Counted from the stretch's first letter, positions 1-8,465 are shown. The stretch is DNA of 64,000 nucleotides from Nocardioides rotundus (GCF_019931675.1 NZ_CP082922.1:3797001-3861000), one strand, 5' to 3'. The notes: generated by a model from the sequence alone, not told the origin. Translations and numbers: made by a program.

Positions 1-316
1 GCTGGCGGGCGACGGCGACCGGCATCCCGTTCTGCGAGCTGACCCGCTGCACGAAGCCGTCGGCGCGCGCGTCGATCTCGTCGGCCAGCCTGTTCATCCC
101 GACCGCCCGGCGCTCCGGCTCCCAGGCGGACCAGCCGGAGGGGTCGTCGAAGGCCCGGCGAGCCGCCGCAACGGCCGCGTCGATGTCGGCCTCCTGACCC
201 TCGGGAACCGAGCCGACGACCTCCTCGGTGCTGGGATCGATCGGGCTGATCCGGCGACTGCTGCTGGGCGCGACCCACGTGCCGCCGATGAACAAGGTGT
301 CGTAGTCGATAGCCAT
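1..316 (-). CDS. Aldehyde dehydrogenase, N-terminal part (runs off the window)
   Basis: The minus strand is open from an ATG at 316 to the window edge, giving about 105 residues of the NAD(P)-dependent aldehyde dehydrogenase superfamily. The start reads MAIDYDTLFIGGTWVAPSSS, followed by an IDPSTEEVVGSVPEG stretch and an alternating helix rich in Ala and Arg, which is the usual N-terminal cofactor-domain entry of ALDHs. The catalytic Cys and Glu lie outside the window, so substrate and activity cannot be judged. It is divergently transcribed from the AraC-type regulator starting at 439, which is a plausible local regulator (inference). Confidence 0.85.
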   Translation of the reverse strand, partial: MAIDYDTLFIGGTWVAPSSSRRISPIDPSTEEVVGSVPEGQEADIDAAVAAARRAFDDPSGWSAWEPERRAVGMNRLADEIDARADGFVQRVSSQNGMPVAVARQ

Positions 317-438
317 GGACGCTCCTCAGAGTGGATGCTTCCGGCTAGCCTGACTGCACCGCGCCGATCCGCGTTGACCGTGGGTGCCGCGGTTCTGGCC
401 GATCCGTGCCAGTCCCTGGCCGCGAGGAGGCGAGGCCG

Positions 439-1335
439 ATGACCGACGAGGTCGCGCCCTGGGCGGACGAGATGGCCGCGGTCTTCGGTCTGACCGTCGA
501 CGAGGCGTCCGCCCGAGGCCGAGTACGGCGGGCCCGGCTGGGCCAGGTGACCGCGTTCCGGATGACCGGGACGCCCCAATCGCTGCGGCGCGCCCCCGCC
601 GCGATCCGAGAGGCGGAGGACACTCCGCTGAAGCTGTGCGCCGTCCGCTCCGGAGAGGTCACCCTGCGGCGCGACCGCGAGGGGGATCTGTCCCTGTCTG
701 CCGGTCAGATGGGGCTCTACGACACCGGACTGACCTACGAGCTGCATGCGGACAGCCCGTGGGTCTGCACGGTGATGACGGTGCCGCGCGAGCTGCTGAC
801 CATGCCGCCCAGGACGCTCGCCGCTGCGCTGGCCCACCGCTTCCCCGAGGAGGGCACCGGCGCGGTGCTCACCCGGCTGCTGGACTCCGCGGTCGACGAC
901 GCCGGGGGCCGCCCGGACGCGGCGGTGCTGCTCGGACACGCCACAGTCAACCTGCTGGCCGGGCTGACGCTGGACCACGAGCGGCCGATCGCACCCGACG
1001 AGGCCCTGCGGGCCGGCGTACTCGGTCACATCCGGGCGGAGCTGGGCGACCCGGACCTGGGGGCGGCGTCGATCTGTGCGGCGCTGGGGCTGTCCCGGCG
1101 CACGCTCTACCGTCTGTTCGAGGGTCAGGAGTGGAGTCTCGCCGAGACCATCCGCAACCTGCGACTGGACGCGGTACGCGCGGACCTGCGCAGCCCGCAC
1201 CTGGCCGGGCGCAGCATCATGGCGATCGCGGCCGGCCGCGGCTTCCGCGACCAGGCGCACCTGACCCGGTCGTTCAAGGCGCGGTACGGCGTCACGCCCG
1301 CCGCCGCGCGCCGGGAGGCGTTGGGAGCAGGGTGA
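439..1335 (+). CDS. AraC-family transcriptional regulator
   Basis: A 298-residue protein with an N-terminal cupin-like sensing half (about residues 30-170) and a C-terminal AraC double helix-turn-helix (about 195-295). The last 100 residues show the family signature: SICAALGLSRRTLYRLFEG for the first HTH, then IAAGRGFRDQAHLTRSFKARYGVTP for the second. The ATG at 439 is chosen because GAGGAGG lies 9 nt upstream; a GTG at 406 in the same frame lacks this. It is divergent from the aldehyde dehydrogenase gene with a 122-bp shared promoter region, so control of that gene is likely. The inducer is unknown. Confidence 0.85.
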   Translation: MTDEVAPWADEMAAVFGLTVDEASARGRVRRARLGQVTAFRMTGTPQSLRRAPAAIREAEDTPLKLCAVRSGEVTLRRDREGDLSLSAGQMGLYDTGLTYELHADSPWVCTVMTVPRELLTMPPRTLAAALAHRFPEEGTGAVLTRLLDSAVDDAGGRPDAAVLLGHATVNLLAGLTLDHERPIAPDEALRAGVLGHIRAELGDPDLGAASICAALGLSRRTLYRLFEGQEWSLAETIRNLRLDAVRADLRSPHLAGRSIMAIAAGRGFRDQAHLTRSFKARYGVTPAAARREALGAG

Positions 1336-1341
1336 CCAGCG

Positions 1342-1737
1342 TCAGCCGCGGATCAACGCCGGGGTCACGTCGGTGTGGGTGAAGTCCTCGCCCACGAACA
1401 GCAGCGGCTCTCCGGTGGTGACCGCGAGCGCATAGGCGAAGCAGTCGCCGTAGTTCAGGCGCGCCGGCGAGCCCGACCCGCGTCCGAACCGCCGGTGTGC
1501 CATCCGGGCGACCTGACCCTGCTGCTCGGTGACCGGCGCGACCCGGATCTCCAGCGCGGCGATCAGCTCGTCCAGGCGGGCGCCGTGGGTCGCCGACCGG
1601 GAGTCCGCGACGATCGCCACCTCCAGGTGCGTGGCGACCGACATCTGGCAATCGGCAGCCGCCGCTGCTCGCAGCGCTTCGTCCGCTCCGGGCTCGTCCT
1701 CCAGGATCGCCATCAGCGCGGAGGAGTCGACGATCAC
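1342..1737 (-). CDS. vapC: VapC-type PIN-domain ribonuclease toxin
   Basis: A 131-residue PIN-domain protein, the normal VapC length. The N-terminus MIVDSSALMAIL carries the first metal-binding Asp, the middle LEVAIV carries the conserved Glu, and NYGDCFAYALA and VGEDF carry the later acidic residues, so the Mg2+-dependent RNase centre looks complete. Its start overlaps the antitoxin stop by 4 nt, so the pair is translationally coupled. Family knowledge: VapC toxins cleave specific RNAs, often tRNA or rRNA, and are held inactive by VapB. The target of this one cannot be read from sequence. Confidence 0.88.
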   Translation of the reverse strand: MIVDSSALMAILEDEPGADEALRAAAAADCQMSVATHLEVAIVADSRSATHGARLDELIAALEIRVAPVTEQQGQVARMAHRRFGRGSGSPARLNYGDCFAYALAVTTGEPLLFVGEDFTHTDVTPALIRG

Positions 1738-2003
1738 CGCGGCAGACCCATGGCATCGTCGTAGAGATCCTCGACCCGCCGGATCTGCACGTCTCCGACC
1801 GTCGGCGTGGCCCGGTAGCGCAGCGCGATGTCATGGACCAGGTCCACCTTGGCGGCCGTCCGCTGGTCATCCGGGTCCTCGCCCAGCTCGGTCAGCAGGC
1901 GCTCGAGCGCCTCCTCGATGGCGCCTGTTTGGGTCCTCCCGGTCAGGGCAGCGGCTCGGCGGGCGAGGGCATGCACGCGCTCGTTCTTGATGTTGAGGCT
2001 CAC
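1734..2003 (-). CDS. vapB: VapB antitoxin, Rv0623-like (PSK family)
   Basis: An 89-residue antitoxin of the Rv0623/VapB30-like family, recognised by the opening SLNIKNERVHALARRAAALT and the following GRTQTGAIEEALERLL. The first half should be the DNA-binding and dimerisation part, and the tail after residue 45 should wrap the toxin. The start is a GTG at 2003 with no spaced ribosome-binding site upstream; the inverted repeat at 2002-2043 touches this codon, so translation is probably leaderless or nearly so and directly covered by the bound repressor (inference). Confidence 0.85.
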   Translation of the reverse strand: MSLNIKNERVHALARRAAALTGRTQTGAIEEALERLLTELGEDPDDQRTAAKVDLVHDIALRYRATPTVGDVQIRRVEDLYDDAMGLPR

Positions 2004-2043
2004 GGTAGAAGTCTACCTTCGCGAGACTACAGACTTCTACCGT
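2002..2043. promoter_or_regulatory. Inverted-repeat operator of the first VapBC module
   Basis: Two perfect 13-bp arms, ACGGTAGAAGTCT at 2002-2014 and its reverse complement at 2031-2043, are separated by 16 bp. They fill the space between the antitoxin start (2003) and the truncated glyoxalase-fold ORF (2045). A VapBC autoregulatory operator is the simplest reading. Confidence 0.7.
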
Positions 2044-2044
2044 C

Positions 2045-2707
2045 ATGGCCGCTCAGTGCGCGCCGCTCACGACGGCGGACGCCATCGCCCAGGTCCAGGG
2101 CGATCTGGTGGCCGGGCTCGGGCCGGCGATGTCACCCGACGCGCCGGCCTCGTGGGGGGTCTACCTCGCGGCCGACGACGTGGACGCCGCGGTCCAGCGG
2201 GCCAAGGACGCCGGCGGGCAGGTGTACGTCGAGCCGATGGACATCCCCGAGCAGGGCCGGATGGCGTGGGTGGGCGACCCGGGCGGGGCCGCGGTCGGGC
2301 TCTGGCAGGAGCAGGGCTTCGCCGGCTCGGCGCGCGCCAACGAGCCGGGCACCACCATCTGGAACGAGCTGACCGTGGCCGACCCGGCCGGGACGGCCGG
2401 CTTCTACGAGCAGGTGCTCGGCGTCGGGGTGGAGCAGCAGGACATGGGCCCCGACCTTCCGCCGTACACCATGCTCAGCGTGGACGGCCGGCCGGTCGCC
2501 GGCACGATGCAGCTCGACGGGGACATGCAGCCGCACTGGAACGTGTACTTCAACGTCGAGGACGTCGACGCGACGGTGGCGAAGGCCCAGGACCTCGGCG
2601 CCGAGGTGGTCGTCGAGGCGCACGACGTCCCCGGAATCGGCCGGTTCGGCTATCTGCGCGACCCGCAGGGGGCGACGTTCAACCTGATGCAGAACGAGAG
2701 CGCCTGA
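2045..2707 (+). CDS. VOC (glyoxalase-fold) protein, 5'-truncated
   Basis: The 220 residues contain most of a two-domain vicinal-oxygen-chelate protein of the kind related to the mycobacterial 27-kDa antigen Cfp30B. Residues 30-85 (WGVYLAADDVDAAVQRA to AAVGLWQ) are the second half of VOC module 1, and residues 100-218 form a complete module 2 (NELTVADPAGTAGFYEQVLG to GRFGYLRDPQGATFNLMQ). The first βαβ unit, normally about 50 residues ending in VAGLGP, is missing; the readable frame begins right after the VapBC operator with no ribosome-binding site. The gene was probably beheaded when the toxin-antitoxin module arrived and may now be non-functional. Confidence 0.75.
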   Translation: MAAQCAPLTTADAIAQVQGDLVAGLGPAMSPDAPASWGVYLAADDVDAAVQRAKDAGGQVYVEPMDIPEQGRMAWVGDPGGAAVGLWQEQGFAGSARANEPGTTIWNELTVADPAGTAGFYEQVLGVGVEQQDMGPDLPPYTMLSVDGRPVAGTMQLDGDMQPHWNVYFNVEDVDATVAKAQDLGAEVVVEAHDVPGIGRFGYLRDPQGATFNLMQNESA

Positions 2708-2710
2708 CTG

Positions 2711-3070
2711 CTACCTCCGCGACGTCTCGGCCCTGGCGCAGGAGATGCACCAGGGCGTCGCGGGGCGCGCCTCCAGGCGACCCTCCTCGATCGGCTGCCC
2801 GCAGCGCAGACAGATGCCGTACTCCCCCGCCTCCAGCCGGGCCAGCGCGGCGTCGATCTCGACCAGCTGCTGCCGCCCGGCCGCGGCGAGGGAGGAAACC
2901 TGCGCCCGGTCGACCGCGATCGTGGTGCCCTCGATGTCGTGCTCGTCGTCGAGGTTGCTGTCCCGCGCCGCCTCCACGATGTCGGCGAAGCTGGCGTCCA
3001 GGCCGCGCAGCCGCTCGACCGCGGCGGCGCGCTTCTCCTCCAGCGCCGCGCGGGCCCTCTCGGGATCCAT
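2711..3070 (-). CDS. TraR/DksA-family zinc-finger protein
   Basis: A 119-residue protein with a helical coiled-coil half (about residues 1-75, ending in a QQLVEIDAALARLEAGEYG hinge) followed by a four-Cys zinc finger, CLRCGQPI ... CISCA, near residues 87-112. This layout is the TraR/DksA C4-type family. DksA-like proteins bind in the RNA polymerase secondary channel, but many actinobacterial members are uncharacterised. It is convergent with the upstream VOC gene, with ends only 3 nt apart. Confidence 0.85.
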   Translation of the reverse strand: MDPERARAALEEKRAAAVERLRGLDASFADIVEAARDSNLDDEHDIEGTTIAVDRAQVSSLAAAGRQQLVEIDAALARLEAGEYGICLRCGQPIEEGRLEARPATPWCISCARAETSRR

Positions 3071-3110
3071 CCGGCCAGACTACGACCAACCGCCGACAGC
3101 GCCCGAGGAC

Positions 3111-3503
3111 TCAGTCGGGCGGCCGTCGCGGGGCGTACTCCCGCTCGATCCACCGGCAGATCACGTCCACGACGTAGGTCCGCTCGGCCTCGTCCAGCTC
3201 GTGCCCGGCGGGGATGTCGTGCCACCGGGACAGGCAGGTGCGGCAGCAGGTGGCGGTCGCGTGCTGCGCGACGAAGACCGGGTGCCCGCGGTAGGGCGTC
3301 TGCCGCCCGTCGTTGCGCGGCTCCGCCGGGGCCAGCCGCTTCCCGATCAGGTCCTCGGCGTGCTGGCGCACCGTCGTCAGGCCGCGCAGATCCACCACCG
3401 CGCGATCCCGCCCGCGCAGGTGGAACCTGGCCCGGAAGTGGTGGCGGCCGATCCGGTCCAGCCGGGCGTCGAGATCGCCCCTCGGGCTGTCCACCTCGGC
3501 CAT
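3111..3503 (-). CDS. DUF4186 family protein
   Basis: A 130-residue protein matching my recollection of DUF4186: HAEDLIGKRLAPAEPRNDGRQTP, then RGHPVFVAQHATATCCRTCL, then a helix ending YVVDVICRWIERE. The CCRTC and nearby His residues could bind metal, but no function is known for the family. It is transcribed on the minus strand behind the zinc-finger gene (40-bp gap) and divergent from cstA. [Motifs are quoted in pieces for recognition only.]. Confidence 0.75.
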   Translation of the reverse strand: MAEVDSPRGDLDARLDRIGRHHFRARFHLRGRDRAVVDLRGLTTVRQHAEDLIGKRLAPAEPRNDGRQTPYRGHPVFVAQHATATCCRTCLSRWHDIPAGHELDEAERTYVVDVICRWIEREYAPRRPPD

Positions 3504-3577
3504 CCATCCAGGCTAGCCCGGCGCGGGCCGCGATACGCTCGCCGGATTCCCCCGCCGAGCCCGTGAGGTGATGTCTC

Positions 3578-5818
3578 GTGGCCACCGTTCCGACCGACCA
3601 GCACGACCACCCGCCCGCCGCGGTCGACCCGGCGGTGGTCGAGGAGCACGACAAGAAGTGGACGCTGCCGAAGATCCTGCTGTGGGGCGCGATCGCGCTG
3701 CTCGGCGGCGTCGGCTGGGTGATGATCGCGATCGTCCGCGGGGAGACGATCAACGCGATCTGGTTCGTGTTCGCGGCGGTCTGCAGCTACCTCATCGCCT
3801 ACCGCTTCTACTCCCGCTACATCGAGCTCAAGGTCGCCCGGCCCGACGACACCCGAGCCACGCCCGCGGAGTACAAGGAGAACGGTCGCGACTACCTGCC
3901 CACCGACCGGCGGGTGCTCTTCGGCCATCACTTCGCCGCGATCGCGGGCGCGGGGCCGCTGGTGGGTCCGGTGCTCGCCGCGCAGATGGGCTACCTGCCC
4001 GGGACGCTGTGGATCATCGTCGGCGTCATCCTCGCCGGGGCGGTGCAGGACTACCTGGTGATGTTCTTCTCGATGCGCCGCGGCGGGCGCTCGCTGGGCC
4101 AGATGGCCCGTGAGGAGCTCGGCGTCATCGGCGGTACGGCGGCACTCATCGCCACGCTGACCATCATGGTGATCATCACCGCGATCCTCGCGCTGGTGGT
4201 CGTCAACGCCCTGGGCGAGTCCGCATGGGGTGTGTACTCGGTGAGCCTGACCCTGCCGATCGCCCTGTTCATGGGCGTCTACCTCCGCTTCCTCCGGCCG
4301 GGCAAGGTCATGGAGGTCTCGGTGATCGGCTTCGCGCTGCTGATGTTCGCGATCGTCTCCGGCAGCTGGGTCGCCGACTCCACCTGGGGCGCCGACGTCT
4401 TCACCCTGGAGCGGACGACGATCGCCTGGGGGATCATCGCCTACGGCTTCATCGCCGCCGTACTGCCCGTCTGGCTGCTGCTCGCGCCGCGCGACTACCT
4501 CTCCACGTTCATGAAGATCGGCGTGATCGGCCTGCTGGCGCTGGCGATCGTCTTCGTCCGGCCGACGATCAACGTGCCGGCGATCTCGGAGTTCGCCGGC
4601 CGCGCGGACGGCCCGGTGGTGCCGGGCTCGCTCTTCCCGTTCCTCTTCGTCACCATCGCGTGCGGCGCGCTGTCCGGCTTCCATGCGCTGATCAGCTCGG
4701 GCACCACGCCGAAACTGGTGGAGAAGGAGCGGCAGACCCGCTTCCTGGGGTACGGCGGCATGCTGATGGAGTCCTTCGTCGCGATCATGGCGCTGGTCGC
4801 CGCGATCAGCATCGACCGGGGCATCTACTTCGCGATGAACTCCTCCGCGGCGGTCACCGGCGGCACGGTCGACGGGGCGGTCGCCTTCGTCAACTCCCTC
4901 GGCCTGACGGGGGTGAACCTCGCGCCGAACGACCTGACCCAGCTGGCCAACGACGTGGGCGAGGAGTCGGTGGTCTCTCGCACCGGCGGCGCGCCGACCC
5001 TGGCGGTGGGCATCGCGACGATCCTGCACCAGTGGTTCGGCGGCCCCTCGATGATGGGCTTCTGGTACCACTTCGCGATCATGTTCGAGGCGCTGTTCAT
5101 CCTCACCGCCGTGGACGCCGGCACCCGGGTGGCGCGGTTCATGCTGCAGGACGCGATCGGCAACTTCATCCCGAAGTTCCGCGACACCTCCTGGACGCTG
5201 GGCGCGTGGATCTGCACCGCGATCATGGTCGGCGGCTGGGGATACATCCTGGTCCTCGGCGTGACCGATCCACTCGGCGGGATCAACACGTTCTTCCCGC
5301 TGTTCGGCATCGCCAACCAGCTGCTCGCGGTGATCGCGCTGTCGGTGGTGATGGCGATCGTCGCGCGGCGCGGCAACTTCAAGCACCTGTGGGTGATCGT
5401 GGTGCCGCTCGCCTTCGCGGCCGTGGTCACGGTGACCGCGTCGATGTACAAGATCTTCTCCAGTGAGCCGGCCGTGGGCTACTGGGCGCAGAACGCCGCG
5501 TTCCGCGACGCGCTGGAGGCGGGCGAGACCAGCTTCGGGACCGCGGGTGACGTGGCGGCGATGGAGGCAGTCGTACGCAACACCACCGTCCAGGGCACGC
5601 TGTCGATCGTCTTCGTCGTGCTGACCCTCATCGTGCTGGTCACGTCGCTCATCGCGACCGTGAAGGCCTACCGCGGCCAGCGCGGGGAGAGCAAGGAGGA
5701 CCCGCGCGTGGAGTCGCACATCTTCGCGCCCGCCGGGCTGTTCCCGACGCCGCCGGAGCGCGAGCTGATGGCGGAGTGGGCCGCGGTGGAGACGCCGGCG
5801 CGGCGCAGGGGGCACTGA
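3578..5818 (+). CDS. cstA: CstA-type pyruvate/peptide transporter
   Basis: A 746-residue polytopic membrane protein of the CstA (carbon starvation) family, close to the usual length. A short cytosolic N-terminus is followed by roughly 16-18 hydrophobic segments. Family landmarks include FGHHFAAIAGAGPLVGPV near residue 110 and the QDYLVMFFSMRRGG loop after it. CstA/BtsT proteins import pyruvate and were first linked to peptide uptake in starvation. The GTG at 3578 follows a GAGGTGAT-like ribosome-binding stretch. The stop overlaps the start of the next gene (TGATG), so the YbdD-like partner is translationally coupled, the standard arrangement for this transporter. Confidence 0.93.
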   Translation: MATVPTDQHDHPPAAVDPAVVEEHDKKWTLPKILLWGAIALLGGVGWVMIAIVRGETINAIWFVFAAVCSYLIAYRFYSRYIELKVARPDDTRATPAEYKENGRDYLPTDRRVLFGHHFAAIAGAGPLVGPVLAAQMGYLPGTLWIIVGVILAGAVQDYLVMFFSMRRGGRSLGQMAREELGVIGGTAALIATLTIMVIITAILALVVVNALGESAWGVYSVSLTLPIALFMGVYLRFLRPGKVMEVSVIGFALLMFAIVSGSWVADSTWGADVFTLERTTIAWGIIAYGFIAAVLPVWLLLAPRDYLSTFMKIGVIGLLALAIVFVRPTINVPAISEFAGRADGPVVPGSLFPFLFVTIACGALSGFHALISSGTTPKLVEKERQTRFLGYGGMLMESFVAIMALVAAISIDRGIYFAMNSSAAVTGGTVDGAVAFVNSLGLTGVNLAPNDLTQLANDVGEESVVSRTGGAPTLAVGIATILHQWFGGPSMMGFWYHFAIMFEALFILTAVDAGTRVARFMLQDAIGNFIPKFRDTSWTLGAWICTAIMVGGWGYILVLGVTDPLGGINTFFPLFGIANQLLAVIALSVVMAIVARRGNFKHLWVIVVPLAFAAVVTVTASMYKIFSSEPAVGYWAQNAAFRDALEAGETSFGTAGDVAAMEAVVRNTTVQGTLSIVFVVLTLIVLVTSLIATVKAYRGQRGESKEDPRVESHIFAPAGLFPTPPERELMAEWAAVETPARRRGH

Positions 5819-6036
5819 TGGCCTCCTCCGCTCCGGTCGACCCGGTCGCCGCACTGTGGCGCGGTGGCCGCGCGGCGGTGGCCTACCTGCGCGCGATCAT
5901 GGGCGGGGACGCGTACGAGCGCTACTGCGAGCACCTGGCCCGTCGGCATCCCGACGTCACTCCTCCGACGGAGCGACAGTTCTGGCGGGAGCACCAGGAC
6001 TGGCAGGACCGGAACCCGCAGGGGCGCTGCTGCTAG
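5818..6036 (+). CDS. YbdD/YjiX-family protein (CstA partner)
   Basis: A 72-residue cytosolic protein with the YbdD/YjiX (DUF466) signature IMGGDAYERYCEHLARRHPD followed by PPTERQFWREHQD and a Cys-Cys C-terminus. These small proteins are encoded next to CstA/BtsT transporters and are needed for full pyruvate uptake in Escherichia coli. The ATG overlaps the cstA stop codon. It ends 14 nt from the convergent VapC stop. Confidence 0.88.
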   Translation: MASSAPVDPVAALWRGGRAAVAYLRAIMGGDAYERYCEHLARRHPDVTPPTERQFWREHQDWQDRNPQGRCC

Positions 6037-6049
6037 GTGGCACCCGCGA

Positions 6050-6448
6050 TCACCGCCCGACCATCGCCAGGCCCACCACCTCCGCCAGGCGCTCGAAGTC
6101 GCGATCCATGGCGAGCACCTGTGCGTCGTTGCGCAACGCCACCGCGGCGATCATGCAGTCGATCAGTCCTCGTGGGGTGACCCCGGCCCGCCGACATCGG
6201 CGATAGACGGTCACCGCGCCGTCGAAGTCGGCCATGGGGTCGAAGCGGAGGAGTGCGAACCTGCCGAGCAGGCGGCGCAGGTCGCGCTCCCGGGCCGGCG
6301 AGCGGGCGCCCGCACACACCTCCATGACGATCGGCTCAGTGACGGCCACCGGCCCGTCCTCCGCGATCAGGGTGGTCAGGGTCTGGTCGACGTCACTGCC
6401 GGTGGCGCGGTCGAACTCGACCCAGGCCGAGGTGTCGACCAAGATCAC
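6050..6448 (-). CDS. vapC: VapC-type PIN-domain toxin (second module)
   Basis: A 132-residue PIN-domain RNase. Acidic active-site residues appear in VILVDTSAWVEF (residue 4 region), EPIVMEVCAG (about 42), GLIDCMIAAVA (about 96) and LAMDRDFERLAE (about 115), so the nuclease centre is intact. The start is taken as GTG at 6448, giving a GTGA overlap with the stop of the antitoxin gene, as is usual in VapBC operons. The longer frame upstream is only the shadow of the antitoxin. Confidence 0.88.
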   Translation of the reverse strand: MILVDTSAWVEFDRATGSDVDQTLTTLIAEDGPVAVTEPIVMEVCAGARSPARERDLRRLLGRFALLRFDPMADFDGAVTVYRRCRRAGVTPRGLIDCMIAAVALRNDAQVLAMDRDFERLAEVVGLAMVGR

Positions 6449-6657
6449 GCGACGTCCGCGGGCGGGGTGTCGTCGGGAGGCTGGTCGATCGCCCGCGCGC
6501 CGCGCATCGCCAGCGCCTCGTCGCGATCCATCGGGTCGCCGGCGAGGTGACGGAGCGCGAGATCCACGGCCTCGGTCTTGGTGCGCACGCCGTACCTGTC
6601 CATGATCGCCACGACGTAGTCGTTCTCGATCTCGATGTTGGTACGGGTCCGGGCCAT
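6445..6657 (-). CDS. vapB: VapB-type antitoxin (second module)
   Basis: A 70-residue antitoxin of the short type (DUF2191/VapB): TRTNIEIENDYVVAIMDRYG then TKTEAVDLALRHLAG, followed by a charged, proline-rich toxin-binding tail. It is unrelated in sequence to the VapB at 1734-2003. The upstream region (6658-6691) is very short before a 107-bp dispersed repeat, so the promoter probably lies in the few bases around TACTTTACACG. Confidence 0.85.
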   Translation of the reverse strand: MARTRTNIEIENDYVVAIMDRYGVRTKTEAVDLALRHLAGDPMDRDEALAMRGARAIDQPPDDTPPADVA

Positions 6658-6691
6658 ACACGTACTTTACACGTCCTGGCGGCACCCGCCT

Positions 6692-6798
6692 GAGCCGTGC
6701 ACAAACCACCGGGTATCCGCGCCGCCAAGGCCCGGAACCCGCGTGGCCACGGGGGTCGGTCGACGCTCGGCGCCCACTTGCCCGGTGGATCGTGCACG
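6692..6798. repeat. 107-bp dispersed repeat with inverted ends, copy 1
   Basis: This stretch is nearly identical (two differences by eye in 107) to 8351-8457. Its ends are inverted: GTGCAC-AAA-CCACCGGG at the left and CCCGGTGG-ATC-GTGCAC at the right. The pair brackets the tandem methyltransferase gene as direct repeats. It could be a small non-autonomous mobile element, a REP-like element or a structured RNA; nothing in it encodes protein. Confidence 0.8.
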
Positions 6799-6886
6799 CA
6801 GGGGTTCTCAGGTCGAGTGCGCGGCCCCGTGGCGGTCACGACGCTCGGCGCACTCGACCGACCCGGAGGCACGGCAGACTGAACCC

Positions 6887-8308
6887 GTGCCCGACGCCCA
6901 TTTCTCGGAGCCCCGGTTGGCCCGGCTCTACGACACCTTCGACGCCGACCGCTCGGACCTGGAGCACTATGTCGAGCTGATCGACCGGCTGGGCGGCCGA
7001 CGGGTACTGGACATCGGCTGTGGGACTGGGGTGCTCGCACTGATGCTCGCCGACCGCGGAATGGAGGTGACCGCGGTGGATCCGGCGCAAGCCTCGCTGG
7101 ACGTGGCGCGAGCCAAGCCCGGCGCCGAGGGCGTCACCTGGGTCGAGGCGGACGCTGCCCACCTGCCGGTCATCGAGGACATCGACGTCGCCGTCATGAC
7201 GGGCAACGTCGCGCAATGCGTAACCCGGGACGACGAGTGGGGAGCTGCCCTCCGTCGGATCGCGGCCGTGCTCCGTACCGGTGGGCACCTGATCTTCGAG
7301 ACGCGCGACCCCGCCCGTCGGGCCTGGGACGAGTGGACCCCCGACGCCACGCGGCGCCGGGTCCGCGACGCGGTCGAGGGCGTGGTTGAGACGTGGCAAC
7401 AGGTGACGCAGGTCGACCTACCGACTGTCTCCTTCGACACCTACTTCCGCTTTCCCGACACGACCATGACCAGCCGCTCGACCCTGCGCTTCCGAACCGG
7501 TGACGAGATCGAGCAGGACCTCGCCGACGCCTGGCTCGACCTGGTCGAGGTCCGCGGTGCTCCCGACCGTCCGGGGCATGAGTTGGTCATCGCCCGCAAG
7601 CCACCCGACGCGCGAGACTCCCAGGACCGTGGCTGGCGCGATCTCGCCCGCATCGACGCCGACCTGGAGGACGGGCGGATCGATGAGGCGCGGTGGCACG
7701 AGCGGGTCCTCGCCCTGATCGAGCCGGCGTACCTCGGCGCCGCGACCCCGCAGGCCCAGTCGGGGAAGGGCGGCGACGCTGGCGACTGGGAGTACTCCCG
7801 TCGGCTGCTGTGCGATGCCATCGACCGAGACGGCAGCTTCCTCGACATCGGGTGCGCCAACGGGCTGCTGATGGCCGACGTACGCCGCTGGGCCGCGCAG
7901 GACGGTCACGCCATCGAGCCACACGGGGTCGAGATCGGGCCGCGACTCGCCGACCTCGCCCGCTCGCGCTACCCGCAGTGGGCTGCCCGGATCCACGCCG
8001 CCAACGCGAACGGCTGGCGCCCGGAGCGGCGCTACGACTTCGTCCGCACTGGGCTGGAGTACGTCCCCGAGCGCTCGCGCCGGGAGTATGTGGACCACCT
8101 GATGACACACGTCGTAGCGCCGGGCGGGCGCCTGATCATCGGGGTCCATCACGCGCCGTCGGACGATCCGCTGATCGCTGACCTGGCGTCCTGGGGCTAC
8201 CCGCTCGCCGGGATCAGTCGTCGCGCACATGCGCAGCCCGGGTTGTTCTACACCGCGCTCTGGCTGAACGGTCAGGGCGTTATCGGTGGCGCATCGACGG
8301 ACCGATGA
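6887..8308 (+). CDS. Tandem two-domain SAM-dependent methyltransferase
   Basis: A 473-residue protein made of two class I methyltransferase domains. Domain 1 (about residues 1-235) has the glycine-rich SAM loop VLDIGCGTGVLALMLADRG and a VTAVDPA acidic strand end. A linker (about 240-300, RIDADLEDGRIDEARWHERV) leads to domain 2 (about 305-465) with its own FLDIGCANGLLMADVRRWA motif and HGVEIGPRLADLARS. The GTG at 6887 is chosen because it begins where domain 1 homology begins. Tandem fusion of two unlike methyltransferases in one chain is uncommon, and the substrate is unknown. The gene is bracketed by the 107-bp repeats. Confidence 0.8.
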   Translation: MPDAHFSEPRLARLYDTFDADRSDLEHYVELIDRLGGRRVLDIGCGTGVLALMLADRGMEVTAVDPAQASLDVARAKPGAEGVTWVEADAAHLPVIEDIDVAVMTGNVAQCVTRDDEWGAALRRIAAVLRTGGHLIFETRDPARRAWDEWTPDATRRRVRDAVEGVVETWQQVTQVDLPTVSFDTYFRFPDTTMTSRSTLRFRTGDEIEQDLADAWLDLVEVRGAPDRPGHELVIARKPPDARDSQDRGWRDLARIDADLEDGRIDEARWHERVLALIEPAYLGAATPQAQSGKGGDAGDWEYSRRLLCDAIDRDGSFLDIGCANGLLMADVRRWAAQDGHAIEPHGVEIGPRLADLARSRYPQWAARIHAANANGWRPERRYDFVRTGLEYVPERSRREYVDHLMTHVVAPGGRLIIGVHHAPSDDPLIADLASWGYPLAGISRRAHAQPGLFYTALWLNGQGVIGGASTDR

Positions 8309-8350
8309 AATCGGGCAGGTACCCGGGTCGACCCGCTCCCTCAGCCGGCG

Positions 8351-8457
8351 GAGCCGTGCACAAACCACCGGGTATCCGCGCCGCCAAGGCCCGGAACCCG
8401 CGTGGCCACGGGGGTAGGCCGACGCTCGGCGCCCACTTGCCCGGTGGATCGTGCACG
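8351..8457. repeat. 107-bp dispersed repeat with inverted ends, copy 2
   Basis: Second copy of the element at 6692-6798, in the same orientation, with the same inverted ends (GTGCAC at 8356-8361 and at 8451-8456). The two copies begin and end at matching bases, so they are a true repeat unit rather than a chance similarity. Confidence 0.8.
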
Positions 8458-8465
8458 TCGTGCTG

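Noticed and set aside
3377..5854. Long minus-strand open frame (about 825 codons) opposite cstA
   Set aside because: It is an antisense shadow caused by high GC; its product is Arg/His/Asp-rich low complexity, and the plus strand encodes an undoubted CstA.
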